From Bacilli bacterium (GTDB taxonomy: Bacteria; Bacillota_I; Bacilli_A; RFN20; CAG-826), in NCBI GenBank assembly GCA_024693415.1, contig JAILKX010000038.1, positions 1 to 64,000 of the forward strand: 64,000 bases of DNA. The letters run 5' to 3'. Positions 38,058 to 49,100 of this stretch are shown piece after piece. The notes under the pieces were generated by a model. The model worked only from the letters and a program-made list of their open reading frames with translations, was not told the DNA's origin and ran no database searches. The position numbers and the translations under genes are program-made. Position 1 is the first letter of the stretch, and each line of letters begins with the position of its first letter.

Positions 38058-41000
38058 TGCTCGACGTAACCGCGTCTCAGCAGCTTCAGTTTAATTGCCC
38101 AGTCGAGGGAGTATTCGATCTTCTCGCGGGCTTTTTTCGTTAGCGTCGCCCCGACCATGCCGGCGGTAAGCCTGATCAGGTCTTCGCGGTCGATTTTCGA
38201 CTGCGCCTCAATGATTCGGTTCATCAAGAAGACGAGTTCTTCCTTCGGTATGCAGTAGACGTCGCGATCGCCACGCCTATAGGGCAAAAGCTGCCCTTCT
38301 TTGCCGTTGCGGAACCAATAGAAGGTTTCGTTTTGGGCGTCGACGGTTTTGGCGAGGCTGTCGGCGAAGAAGTTGAGCTGCGTCTCGATGATCGCGTCGA
38401 GATTGCGCTTGGACGTGTTGTTGAGCAGCTCTTTCACCCTCTCCTTGAGCAGGGTAGCAGCGATCGGCGATTCGATCTGGACCATGCTCTTCATCTCGTT
38501 GGCAAGGCGGGGGTAGTAGAGTCCGCTTTCATACTTCGCCGGATTGAGCATGAAGGTCGGTTTATAGCGTACGTAGTCCACTATTTTGTAGTCGAAGTCC
38601 TTATTCGCGTCGACCATGGTCGGGGCGACGAAGGAGGATTCGACCTCCGTGGATTCGGTCATGTCGATCGAAGCGATGATGGTGTCGATGGTGGACGGCG
38701 GGAAGCGGAGGTAGTCGAGGGTGAAGACGTGGATGATCTTCCATTTGAGCGCCCCGAGCATGATGGCCGAAACGTAGAAGCGGTCGCGGGTGGACATCGA
38801 TTCCTTGCCTTCCTGGGCATCGAGGACGATGCCGAGGGCATATTCCGATGATCCGGGCTTTTTGATGGCGAGGTCGATTTTGAAGCCGCTTGTTCCGACG
38901 TTGAGGTCGGAATCGAAACCCCTTCTCATGAGGTCGCGCTGGATGAAGGAAGCGATATTCGGATCGGGTTCCTCAACCTCGAATTCGGCGGCCGAAGCGG
39001 CTTCGGCATACGCGAGGAAGTTCTTAAGATAGCGCGCGCCTGCGTTCTTGGCCTTTGCGGCATCGATGTCGGCGGCGCGGATCGTGGAGATGACGATCAT
39101 CCTTTCCTTGGCGCGGCTTGCGGCGACGTTCAGACGGCGCTCGCCTTTGTCGAGGATGAGCGGTCCGCGGATCTCGGCTTTGCCCGAGGCTCCTTTGGAG
39201 AATCCGACGCAGAGGATGATGATATCCCTTTCGTCGCCCTGGACGTTTTCGAGGTTCTTGACGAACAGCGGGTCCTCCCATGCGCTAGCGACGGCGGCTA
39301 GATCCTTATTCTTATCGAAGAAGCGATCGATTTCGTCCTGCAGCTTGGCCTGCTGCTTGATGTTGAAGACGATGATGCCGACGGACTTCGTCTTGTCTTT
39401 CGGCGAGGTGAGGAGGGCCTTAAGAGTCTGCAAAACCTCATTAATCTCCTCTTTCGACAAGGCATTGCTCGATTTTTCGGGCACATTGATCTCTTTGAAC
39501 GAGATATGGGATGTCAGCGTGTCGAAGCTTGGGAAGGTGAAGAGGTCCCCGCGATAGAAGTTCTGGTTGGAGAACTCGATGAGCGACTGGTGCTTGCTGC
39601 GGTAGTGGTAGCAGAGCCTGATGCGCGGCATGCCGATGGAGATGCAGTCGTCGAGCAGGGATTCGCTGTCTTGGAATTCCTCTAGGCCGGCATCGTCGAC
39701 GTCGTCGCTGTTGAGCGAGACTGAGAAGTAATTGGTCGGCGGCATCTGCTGCGGGTCGCCCGCGACGATGAGGGCGTTGCCCCTGGCGATGGGGCCAACC
39801 GCCTCCGAAGTCGGGATCTGACTGGCTTCGTCGAAGATGATGATGTCGAATTTCTTGGAATCGACGTCGAGGTATTGGGCGGCGGAAAGCGGCGACATGA
39901 GGAAGACGGGGAAGTAGCTGCGGAAATAGGCCTCATATTTCTGGAGGGCGTTGCGGATGGTGATGCCGCGTCCTCCCGAGGCGACGAGCTTGCGAAGAGC
40001 GCCGATTGGGGTGGAGGCCTTATGGTCGATCTTCGGGTTGATGAAGTCTTTGGTCACCTTGGCTGTGACCTCGGCGACGGCGAGGGTGTTGTACTCTTGG
40101 ATGAGGTCTTGATAGGACTGGATCTTGGATTCGTAGAGGGCGCTGGAGAACTGATTGTAGTAGGGGTCGCGGAAATAGAGGCGGATGAAGGCGTTGTCGA
40201 GCGCGTTCTCGAAGGCGTCGTCCATTTCGTCGACGTTGATCTCGGCGCGCAGCAGTTTGTCGACCAGTTCGTCCAATCCGTTTTCCCTGAGCGCGTCGCA
40301 GCGCACAGTGATCTGGGCGGCCGAGGCGATGGGCTTGGCGTTTTCGGGATGGAGGCACTCTTCCAAGAAGGAACCGACCAACGCGATGAAGCCATTTGCC
40401 GAGAGCCCTTCGACGTCGAACGGATAGATGGCGAGGATGTCGGCCTCGACTTTCTTATAGTCCTCGTATCTCTTTCCGAGCTCTTCGACTTGGAGCTTCG
40501 TCGCGGCGAATTGCGCTTTGCCGGCGATGATGGTCATGAAGCGGATGAGCTTCTGCGGAAGCTGCTCGCCGTTATCGTAGGTCTCGATGAGGTGGAACAG
40601 GGCTGCAGTGTCCTTATAGGTTTGGATCTTTTCGGCGATGCCGTCGAACTTTCCTTCCTTGAGGATGTCATAGCCGAAGAAGGACGCGAGGTCTTTGGCG
40701 CGCAGAGAGGCGTTCTCGTAGGTGTTCTGGAAGCCTTTGGCCGCTTCGACGAATTCGCATTGCTTGTCGAAGTCGACTTTGACGCCCGCGACCTGATGCG
40801 GCTCAAGCTCTTGGGCGAAGCGCTTCTTGACTTTGCCTTTGCCGAAGAGGCCTTTGTTGGAGGCAACGAAAGCGCTCGTCTCCTTGGCGTTGAAGGCTAG
40901 GAACGCTTCCGGCTTGAAGCAGGAGGCGTATTTCTCCTGGAGCGCGCCGAGCTCAAGCAATAGCTTAAGCGCTTCTTCGTTCAAGGTATCGTTTGCGAAG

Positions 41001-43780
41001 ATGCCGGTTTCGACTAGGGCTTCGCCGCGGATATTTCCGTGGAGCGCCAGGCCATAGATCTCGATGATCTGCTCAAGGAGCTTCCTCGAGGGGTCGGCGG
41101 GGACGTTCGCGGTCTCGCCGAACGCCTCATACGCGGCCTTCAATTCCTTGAGGGCGGCGCTGAGCTTTTCATACTGTTTTGGCAAATCCGTTTGATCAGT
41201 GTAGTCGAATTTGCGGATTCTGAGGAGTCGAAGCAGACTCGAATCGAAGTTCGGGATCGAGTCGGCGAGGCTATGGATATCGGCGAAGGCACTGCGGATC
41301 GCGACGTCTTTCTGGCCATCGTATTTCTGGGCGTATTCCTCGTTCAGCGAAATGAGGCCGGCCGCATCGTTTGAGAGCAGGCGGTTGTTGAATGCTTCGT
41401 AGAGGGAGTAGTAGAGCCCGTTCTTGCGGTGAAGCTTCTTAAGCTCTTGGCTCAATTCCTTCTTGCGGGTCTTGATCTGGAGGCAGTGGCCTTCAAAATC
41501 CCCGGCGGAAGTCTGGGCGCCGGTGTTCAGCGATTCGCCGAGCTGATTGAAAACCGAGGCCTTGTTCGCCTTATTGGAATAGAGTTCCAGGGCAAAGCGG
41601 CTTAATCCCAATTTATCGAGGCGCGTGCGCACGACGTCGAGCGCCGCCATCTTCTCGGCGATGAAGAGCACGGTTTTGCCATGGTAGAAGGCATTGACGA
41701 TCATGTTGACGATCGTTTGGCTCTTGCCGGTGCCCGGCGGGCCGTCGAGGATGAACGAATTCCCTTTGCCGGCTTCGACGATGGCGCGGAGCTGGGTGGA
41801 GTCGTAGGGGAGTGGCGCGGCGAAAGTGGACATATCGTCCAATAGGTCGAGGTCCTCCGGGATCTCGTCTTCGGAATTGACGATCTCGGATTCGTTCTTG
41901 AGCAAGCTCGCGACCACGGGGTTCGCCTTCAGCTCATCGCGGCGGTTGTGGATATCGGTCCACATGACGTAATGGGAGAAGGTGAAGTTGGCGAAGAAGA
42001 AGGATTCGTCGTCGATCGCGATCGCGTCGGTCGTCATCTGGCGGATGGTGTTGACGATGTCATGGAATTCATCGTTGCCGCTAAGGCCGTAAACCGAAGA
42101 ATAATCGACCCCTGTCTTAAGTTTGCAGTATTCGAAGAAGGTTTTGTTGAGCATCAGGTCGTCGAAATCGTACTCAGCGGTGAAGTCATCGCCCAAGCGG
42201 TCTTTGGTGATCGACACCGGCAAAAGGAGCAGCGGGGCCTTGATGGAGAGTTTCGTGTTCTCAATGTATCCAAGCGCAAGGTAAAGGGTCGGGCTTCCGG
42301 TCTCTTCCTTGGAGGAGTTGGAGGCGCGGATCAGCTTCTTGAGGTTCGTCGGGGACCCCTCGACGAGCAAGACGTTGCTCTTGCGGAGGTCGTCGAGCGA
42401 CTCCTGCGAAACGGTGAGTGCCTCTTTCTCGTTGCCCTGGATGAAGCGGATCTTGAAGGATCCCTTATCGGAGAAGCGCAGGTAATCGTAGACGGATTTG
42501 CCGTCCTGCTTCGGCATCGAGATGCAGTTTGCGCTGTTTTTTGCGATTTTGAAGTTGACCAATTTGTTGCTGGCCGAGAGGTCGAGCAGCTTCTTTTCCC
42601 AGGTCACGAAACGGTTCTGCTCCTCGCCGGAATTGATGGGACGGAACTGATAGTCGCGGATCGAGGTCAGCGCGACTTCGCTGATCTTCGCGGGCTCGAT
42701 ATCGAAATCGATGGAGGCGTCTTCCTTCGCCACGGGGATCGGCTTATAGGCGCCGTTGTGGCAGAAGTCGATGTCGATGGCCTTGAATCCGGCGGGATGC
42801 TCCTTGAGGTGCGATGTGCCGATTTCGAGGGCGCTTGCGAAAGAAGCGTTGGAGTCGCTTGAAAGGGTCGTGGTCTCGAACACCGCCACGTCCTTCTTGG
42901 CCCCGGTGACTTGGTTCAGCACGACGTTGACGTTTTTCTCAAGCGGCACGTACTGCGTTTTCTCGTCGAGGAAGAATCCGGAATAGGCATGCCCCTTTTC
43001 CAATATAAGGATGGAGCGTAGGCCGATTTCGCTCATGCATGCGCAGCAAAGGATCGCGAGGTCCAAGCAGGTGCCGAGCCGGTCTTTGAGGACGGTCATC
43101 GGCAAGCGGATTTTCTGGTAGAGCTCGCTGGAGTGGGGCGGATTGGCATAGGTGATCCCGTATTTGTGGAGGGCCTTGTAGATGCATTCCACCTCATGGA
43201 TGATGGCGTCTTTGTCGATGGAGCCGTCGTAGCGGGTGTTCTGGTAGCCGATGAGGGGGCGGCCGAGGTTCTCTTCGATCGCCATGTGGTGAATCAGGCT
43301 CATCTCGGGGAAATCGGTGATGACGTATTTCGAAAGGAGGACGTCGCGGGCTTCCGGGTCGTCGCTAGGCATCGAGATCGGGAGGAGCTTGGTCGAACGC
43401 TGTGAGGAAAGAAGCAGCGATCCGTCGGAAGAAATGATCTTAATGGTGATTTCGCAGACATCCGATTCGGTGAGTTCGTAAAGCTTCTGCTTATCGACGG
43501 AGATCGCGGGCAGGGGATTCAGGGAGATATCCTGCCTTCCAGGGATGCCGGGAAGGGGGAATTCCTCGCAGGAGAAGATGGGATTCGAAAACTCGATCGC
43601 GAGCTTCGCCCCCACGATATCCTCATCTCCGGTATTGGAAATCTCGATTTTCCGCAAAAAAGAGAATGGTGTGGTGAAGATGGATGGGTCGCTTGCCTTT
43701 ACCAAGGCATCGCTATGATATTCCAAAAAAGAAAAGGTCCGCCCCATTTCCACGCTGATGCGCAACTGTATTTCGTCCAT
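38042..43780 (-). CDS. Giant DUF4011-DUF3320 SF1 helicase with degenerate nuclease-like domain
   Basis: A 1912-residue multidomain protein of the type found in defence islands. In order: an N-terminal beta domain, a transglutaminase-like fold (GTCLDLAIL with Cys 238, then GHAYSGFF with His 264), DUF4011 (about 385-690) leading into the SF1 helicase Walker A GPPGTGKSQ (680-688), Walker B FDIIIFDEASQ (near 1312), GDPQQMPP, then the second RecA domain with VQGDERDIII and LNVAASRAKERM (near 1553). A VSR-like (MTES_1575) domain follows near 1620-1720 (SGFKIDLAIKKP); the usual GIECDG is GIVLDA here, so one catalytic acid seems missing. DUF3320 ends the protein (LIRLTAGMVGATLTKKARE). GGAGGG precedes ATG. 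It diverges from the Wadjet operon. Confidence 0.92.
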   Translation of the reverse strand: MDEIQLRISVEMGRTFSFLEYHSDALVKASDPSIFTTPFSFLRKIEISNTGDEDIVGAKLAIEFSNPIFSCEEFPLPGIPGRQDISLNPLPAISVDKQKLYELTESDVCEITIKIISSDGSLLLSSQRSTKLLPISMPSDDPEARDVLLSKYVITDFPEMSLIHHMAIEENLGRPLIGYQNTRYDGSIDKDAIIHEVECIYKALHKYGITYANPPHSSELYQKIRLPMTVLKDRLGTCLDLAILCCACMSEIGLRSILILEKGHAYSGFFLDEKTQYVPLEKNVNVVLNQVTGAKKDVAVFETTTLSSDSNASFASALEIGTSHLKEHPAGFKAIDIDFCHNGAYKPIPVAKEDASIDFDIEPAKISEVALTSIRDYQFRPINSGEEQNRFVTWEKKLLDLSASNKLVNFKIAKNSANCISMPKQDGKSVYDYLRFSDKGSFKIRFIQGNEKEALTVSQESLDDLRKSNVLLVEGSPTNLKKLIRASNSSKEETGSPTLYLALGYIENTKLSIKAPLLLLPVSITKDRLGDDFTAEYDFDDLMLNKTFFEYCKLKTGVDYSSVYGLSGNDEFHDIVNTIRQMTTDAIAIDDESFFFANFTFSHYVMWTDIHNRRDELKANPVVASLLKNESEIVNSEDEIPEDLDLLDDMSTFAAPLPYDSTQLRAIVEAGKGNSFILDGPPGTGKSQTIVNMIVNAFYHGKTVLFIAEKMAALDVVRTRLDKLGLSRFALELYSNKANKASVFNQLGESLNTGAQTSAGDFEGHCLQIKTRKKELSQELKKLHRKNGLYYSLYEAFNNRLLSNDAAGLISLNEEYAQKYDGQKDVAIRSAFADIHSLADSIPNFDSSLLRLLRIRKFDYTDQTDLPKQYEKLSAALKELKAAYEAFGETANVPADPSRKLLEQIIEIYGLALHGNIRGEALVETGIFANDTLNEEALKLLLELGALQEKYASCFKPEAFLAFNAKETSAFVASNKGLFGKGKVKKRFAQELEPHQVAGVKVDFDKQCEFVEAAKGFQNTYENASLRAKDLASFFGYDILKEGKFDGIAEKIQTYKDTAALFHLIETYDNGEQLPQKLIRFMTIIAGKAQFAATKLQVEELGKRYEDYKKVEADILAIYPFDVEGLSANGFIALVGSFLEECLHPENAKPIASAAQITVRCDALRENGLDELVDKLLRAEINVDEMDDAFENALDNAFIRLYFRDPYYNQFSSALYESKIQSYQDLIQEYNTLAVAEVTAKVTKDFINPKIDHKASTPIGALRKLVASGGRGITIRNALQKYEAYFRSYFPVFLMSPLSAAQYLDVDSKKFDIIIFDEASQIPTSEAVGPIARGNALIVAGDPQQMPPTNYFSVSLNSDDVDDAGLEEFQDSESLLDDCISIGMPRIRLCYHYRSKHQSLIEFSNQNFYRGDLFTFPSFDTLTSHISFKEINVPEKSSNALSKEEINEVLQTLKALLTSPKDKTKSVGIIVFNIKQQAKLQDEIDRFFDKNKDLAAVASAWEDPLFVKNLENVQGDERDIIILCVGFSKGASGKAEIRGPLILDKGERRLNVAASRAKERMIVISTIRAADIDAAKAKNAGARYLKNFLAYAEAASAAEFEVEEPDPNIASFIQRDLMRRGFDSDLNVGTSGFKIDLAIKKPGSSEYALGIVLDAQEGKESMSTRDRFYVSAIMLGALKWKIIHVFTLDYLRFPPSTIDTIIASIDMTESTEVESSFVAPTMVDANKDFDYKIVDYVRYKPTFMLNPAKYESGLYYPRLANEMKSMVQIESPIAATLLKERVKELLNNTSKRNLDAIIETQLNFFADSLAKTVDAQNETFYWFRNGKEGQLLPYRRGDRDVYCIPKEELVFLMNRIIEAQSKIDREDLIRLTAGMVGATLTKKAREKIEYSLDWAIKLKLLRRGYVEHYESE

Positions 43781-44026
43781 ATAAATCCCTCCGACTTCAA
43801 AATTATAGCGTTTAAACTGGACTATGTGCTCGATTTGTATGGTTTCAATAAAAGAAAAATCGGTTTTAGGGGTTGCAATCTCAACTGTGGTGACTAAAAT
43901 AGTCCCGCTGTCGTAATTCGCCCCCCTTGGGTTACGGCAGCATTTTTCGTTCTATCGGAAATAAAAAAACGCGACCCGTCCAATTTTGCTAAGGACAAAC
44001 GCTGAACACGCGCGCATAATATACAT
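43781..44026. promoter_or_regulatory. Divergent promoter region, helicase and Wadjet operon
   Basis: Minus strand: TATAAT (43802-43807) lies 21 nt before the helicase ATG, giving a short leader with GGAGGG. Plus strand: AGGACA (43992-43997), 17 bp, CATAAT (44015-44020), then 6 nt to the jetA ATG. Between them are a perfect palindrome GACTA-AAA-TAGTC (43892-43904) and a hairpin CTGTCGTAA/TTACGGCAG (43908-43940) followed by CATTTTT, which resembles a terminator on the plus strand. The operator role is inferred from position. Confidence 0.55.
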
Positions 44027-45478
44027 ATGACTGCAGGCCGTACGGATTTATTTGACATCATCAACAGAAACTTTTTCGGTCTGCTCTCCGGGCAGAACAA
44101 AGAAGTCAATTTCCTGTTGCTATGCGAAACCGACCGCGCCTTCGGCAGCTCATTGACGACCCTTTCCCGCAAGAAGCTCGTCGATATCCTCGCCGAGTAT
44201 ATCCGCACCTATGCCCTAGGAAACGTCGGCGACATCGGCGAATCCGAGGAGCATGAGTTCGGCGTGACCCCCGATAACGACCCTAACGACAAAGGCAATT
44301 CGCCCCGCGAAAAGGCCGGGGCGTTCGTCCATGCTCTGGAAAGCAGGGGATGGCTGGAACGCGAGATCGACGAGAACTTCAACCCCATCGTGTCCCGCAC
44401 CGGCGCGTTCCTCGCGGTGTTCAACGCGTTGCTCGGCCTCTTAAGGGATGAGGACGATCCGAACGAATACGCCGCATCGCTGCTTTCCCTTTACCGCAAC
44501 GTCGAAGGCTTCGACTATCAGAATGCCACCGCCTCGCTTCAGGCGATCCAAACCGATTCCGAGACCCTCTCGCGCTCCCTCCTTTCGATTAATTCGCGCA
44601 TCAAGCGATTCGTCGGCAAGGCGATGGGCGACAACACGCTTACCGAGAAGGCGATCCTCCAGAAGCTCGCGGTCGATTACCAAAGGCTCAACGCCTACGT
44701 CGCCTTCCATAACCTCTTGACGAGGAACAACCCGAACAAGTACAGCGGCCGCATCATCACAAAGCTGGAAGAGATGCGCGCCCCCGAGAATTTCGAGAAG
44801 CTCGTCGACGATTACATCTATACCAAGGCCCTCAACAAAGACTCCCCCGAATCCCGCCGAGTCGCCGAAAGATACATACACGGGGTCATCGAAATGGTGA
44901 TCGAGCAGATGAATAACATCGAGTTCTCGCTCACCACGATCTCCTCGAGAAACAGGACATATGTCTCGAATTCGAGCGAGAGGATCCGCTTCCGCTTGAC
45001 GAGCGAGCGCGATATCAAAGGCGATATCCAATCGCTCCTCAAGATAATGCTGTGGAAGATGCCGGGCGAGGACTTCGATTACGGCCAAAGCTTCCAGATG
45101 CACAAGTTCAACCAGCTCGATTCGCATTCGCCATACACGGCCCGCTCCCTAGCCCGCATCGCCCCGAAGGAATTGCCGTTCAACCCCATCGCGAAGAACC
45201 AATCCGCGATCGAGAAGGCGGCGATGATCCTCCAGGCCAACGACAAGTACGCCCCAGAAGCGGTATTCGAATTCCTCGATGGGAAATTCGGCTCCCGCAC
45301 CGAGATGAAGGCGAGCGAGCTCGGGGTGGAAGGAGTGGATGAGTTCATCTTCATGATGCTCGCACCCGCCTATTGCTCGGCCGCCGATACGCCATACTCG
45401 ACGACAACGCCCTTAGGCGTCAAATTCAATTGCCTCGGCTACGACGTCGAGGATTACATGCTGATTCGCAGAAAGTAA
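44027..45478 (+). CDS. jetA: Wadjet anti-plasmid system subunit JetA
   Basis: Kleisin-like subunit of the JetABC SMC motor that extrudes and recognises closed circular plasmid DNA. The 483-residue protein begins MTAGRTDLFDIINRNFFG and carries the JetA/MukF-MksF-like pattern, with an N-terminal winged-helix region, long helices (ASLQAIQTDSETLSRSLLS) and a C-terminal region ending FNCLGYDVEDYMLIRRK. Length matches the family. It heads the operon jetA-jetB-jetC-jetD. CATAAT lies 6 nt before ATG with no ribosome site, so the mRNA is probably leaderless. Confidence 0.93.
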   Translation: MTAGRTDLFDIINRNFFGLLSGQNKEVNFLLLCETDRAFGSSLTTLSRKKLVDILAEYIRTYALGNVGDIGESEEHEFGVTPDNDPNDKGNSPREKAGAFVHALESRGWLEREIDENFNPIVSRTGAFLAVFNALLGLLRDEDDPNEYAASLLSLYRNVEGFDYQNATASLQAIQTDSETLSRSLLSINSRIKRFVGKAMGDNTLTEKAILQKLAVDYQRLNAYVAFHNLLTRNNPNKYSGRIITKLEEMRAPENFEKLVDDYIYTKALNKDSPESRRVAERYIHGVIEMVIEQMNNIEFSLTTISSRNRTYVSNSSERIRFRLTSERDIKGDIQSLLKIMLWKMPGEDFDYGQSFQMHKFNQLDSHSPYTARSLARIAPKELPFNPIAKNQSAIEKAAMILQANDKYAPEAVFEFLDGKFGSRTEMKASELGVEGVDEFIFMMLAPAYCSAADTPYSTTTPLGVKFNCLGYDVEDYMLIRRK

Positions 45479-45490
45479 GGAGGAAATGCC

Positions 45491-46132
45491 ATGACGAAAA
45501 ACGAAGCGTACAAAAACTTCAGTGAGTCCTATGGGAAGCTGAGCGATTCCGATCGCGATGCGTTTTCGCGCATCAGCCTGAAGCTCCTCGACGAGACCTT
45601 CCTCGTGAAGGAGCGCGATGAGGACCGCAAGGATTACCTGAAGGCGACCGACCTCATCAATGGCCTCCGCGCCTATTTCGCCTTCATCGACTACGATTTG
45701 GTGAACGACGCCGAGAAAGGCGTGATCTACATCAGGACCGAGCTCGACAGCAACCGCGTTCACATGCGCAAGCTCGAGACGATCGTCCTCCTCGTCCTCC
45801 GCGGAATCTTCTATGATGAATCGGCGAAGGCCTCCCTCAATTCCGTCATCTCGACGACGGTCGGGGAGATCGCGCGCCAAATCGACAAAACCGAGATCTA
45901 TCCCGAGAACATCGGCAAGACCACCGAGTTCCGGGAATCGCTCAAATCGCTGCGCCGCCACAAGATCATCGACTTCGACCAGGGTCTGAACTATGGCGAA
46001 ACCCCGATCGTGATCTATCGTTCCATCCTCCTCGTCGTCGACGTCACGAGCATCGATGACCTCTCAAGGAGGCTCGAAGACTATAAGGGAGGGCCCGAAG
46101 ATGAAGCGGATAACGAAGCTGAGGCTGATTAA
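45491..46132 (+). CDS. jetB: Wadjet subunit JetB (DUF4194)
   Basis: Kite/MksE-like subunit that binds JetA in the SMC complex. The 213-residue protein shows the DUF4194 pattern: DYLKATDLINGLRAYFAFIDY, then LETIVLLVLRGIFYDES and the winged-helix part ESLKSLRRHKIIDF. AGGAGG precedes ATG by 7 nt. Its last 32 nt overlap jetC, so the two are translationally coupled. Confidence 0.93.
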   Translation: MTKNEAYKNFSESYGKLSDSDRDAFSRISLKLLDETFLVKERDEDRKDYLKATDLINGLRAYFAFIDYDLVNDAEKGVIYIRTELDSNRVHMRKLETIVLLVLRGIFYDESAKASLNSVISTTVGEIARQIDKTEIYPENIGKTTEFRESLKSLRRHKIIDFDQGLNYGETPIVIYRSILLVVDVTSIDDLSRRLEDYKGGPEDEADNEAEAD

Positions 46133-49100
46133 CTGGCATTTCTTCGAGAATGAGGAAATCCAGTTTGGGATGATCAACGTCATCACCGGCGAGAACGGAT
46201 CCGGCAAATCGACGATCCTCGACGCGATCCATTACCTCCAATCCGGCGGCACCTGCAAATTCAACCAGGCCGCCAATACGCTTTCTAGCGGCCGCACCGT
46301 CGCCAATTACCTGCGCGCCCGCACCGGCGCCGAGGATCAGGAATTCCTCCGCGACTCCGGCGACATCATCGGCCACATCGCCGCCGAATATTATGACGAA
46401 ACCCGCGGCGCACCCTTCGTTTTGGGCTGCGTCCTGCAGCTTGTCAAAGGCACGATGGCCGACCCGCGCTTCTACACGATCACCAACGGCACCTATTCCA
46501 ATTCGATCTTCTTCGGCGAGAATTCGGTCCGCAACTTCGATGAGCTTTTCTCCAAAGCAAAAGAAGAGGGGCTAGAGATCGAAGAAGTGGGGCGCAAACT
46601 CTCCGAGAAGCGCCGCCGCCTCGCCGTTCTCCGCGCTTTGGGCAATCCCGAGAAATACGAGATCCTGTTCACCAAAGCCCTCTCCTTCGAGCCGCTTCAG
46701 GACATCGGGCGCTTCGCCACCGATTTCCTGCTCCCCGAGGCCGAACTCGATCTCTCCTCCATCAAATCGACCATGGATTCCTATCGCCTCATTCAGGACC
46801 AGCTCCGCGAAGAGACCAAGCGCATGGAGATCCTTAAGCCGATCGCCGACAGCAAGGACACCTACGAGAGCCTCAAGAAGAAGAGGTTCGGATTCCAGAT
46901 TCTGGAATTCAACTCCCAGATCGACGTGGCCACCGAGCAGATCCGCCGCGACCGGGCTTCCCTCGAAATCGAAAAAGCGCAGGCCGCCGCCTTCGAGAAA
47001 GACAACCAGGCCAACCTCGAAAAGGCCAACAAGGCCAACCTCGCGGCCGATCTCATCGCCAATAGTGAGGAATACAAAGCCCTGGCTCAGCTCGACGCGT
47101 CCCAGCGCGAGGCGAAGGTGAAGCACGAATCGCTCAAGAACGACGTCAAGCTTTGGGAATCGATGATGGAGAACGAATCCTCTTTAGCCAGAAGGATCGG
47201 CACCTCCCTCGATTTCTCGCTCGTCAAGAAATCCAAGGATTATCCTAGCCTCGTCGGGTTGCTCACCAAGTATTCCGAGCGCGTCGAGGACATCTACAAA
47301 TCGGTCGCCAACGACCGTGGCGCACTGCAAAATCGACACACGTCCCTCACGGATTCGATCCGCGACCTCGATGAAGAGATCCTCCAGCTGCAGGCGAACG
47401 CCTATGCTTTCCCGGTCTACGTCGAGCAGCTCATGGCCGCGATCAGGAAGAAAGCGAAAGAGGAGAAGGGCGTCGCCAATATCCAGATCTTCCCGCTTTG
47501 CAGCCAGCTCGAGATCAACGATCCCGAATGGCGCGACGCCGTGGAAGGGATCCTCGGAAAGAGGAGGTTCGACCTCTTCGTCCCCAAATCATTCATCCCC
47601 TTGGCCAGCAAGGTCTTCGCCTCGAGTGGCTTACAGGATTATTTCGGCGTCGGCGTCATCGCCTTCGACGACAAGGAAGAGGCGGCGGTCCTGCCGAACG
47701 CCATCTCCTGGAAAGTCTCCGCCTGGACCGAGAAGGATGGAGAGCGCCGCGAGCTCAAGGAGCCGCGCGCCTACATCGACCGCCTGCTTGGCGACATCAT
47801 GCTCGTCGAAGGGCAGGAATCGTTCAAGCCGGGGCGCAAAGCCATCACCAAAGAAGGGTTATATTTCGATGGCAGCGCCGTCCGCCATCTCCTCTATGAG
47901 GACATGAGCAAGCCCTATATCGGCCAGGAATCCATCAAGCGTCGCCTCGCCGATGACCTCAAGAGAAAAGAAGCCCTCGTCGAAGAGATGAAGGACGTCA
48001 ACAAGAAGATCGCCGATGACGACCGCATCATCAACGAGACCAGGTGCTCCAACGTCAAGGCAATCTTGGATCGCGGCGACCTGTGGCGCGAATTCCAGTC
48101 CATCGACGACGAACTCCGTTCCATCAACGACCAAATCGCCAAGCTCAAAGGGTCCAACAACGAGATCCTCGGCCTTTCCGGCCTCATCGAGGAGAGAAGG
48201 AAGGAAGCGGCTTTGGCCAGGGAAGCGGCGATGCGCGCCGGCCAGGCCCTAAGCGCCTCCAACATCAAGATCGGCGAGATCAGCAAAGAGCTCGAGACCC
48301 TGCACGACAAAATCGAATCCCTCGCCCAGCAGAAGCGCGAGAAGATCGAGGAGCAGGGGATGGAACTATCGATCCTCGACGAATACCTCGCCGCCCTTTC
48401 CGAAGGCAAAAAGGGCAAGGAACTGCGCGATTTCGTCGCCTACTCCAAAGGACCTAACGAAAACGAGATCAAGCGCCTCGAGCGCATCATCACCAACGCG
48501 ATGAGCGCTTATGTGAGCGCCTATCCGAACGAATTGAAACTTGAGCTCGACAACTACATCGCCTTCGTCCAGCGCTACAACAAGATCGTCGGCGATGAGC
48601 TCGCAAAGCTCACCCCTGAGGTCGAAAACGCCAAGAACCGCTCCGAACTCGAGCTCCGCGAGCACTTCATCTCCCGCATCCGCGCCTCGCTCAACGACGC
48701 GAAGCAGTCCATCGACTCATTGAACCGCACCCTGCGCAACCATCCGTTCGGATCCGACAAGGAAGTGTTCGAGTTCAAAGGCACCAAGAACAGCGATCCG
48801 CTGCTCGGCGGCGTCTATCACATCGCCATCGAGACCAATCAGGATTCGATCGTGAACGACCTCTTCTCCGAAGATCTCGACCACGAATCCCAAGAGGTCC
48901 TGCAGACCGTGTTCGATATCCTTTCCACCAGGGAAGACGATCCGGAATACAAGGAGCGCCGCCTCGAGATCACCGATTACAGGAACTACCTGAATTACGA
49001 CATCAAGATCACGATGAACGACGGCGACAGCGTCCTCTATTACTCGAAGAACCAGGATTCGAAGTCCGGCGGCGAAACGCAGACCCCGTTCTACGCCCTG

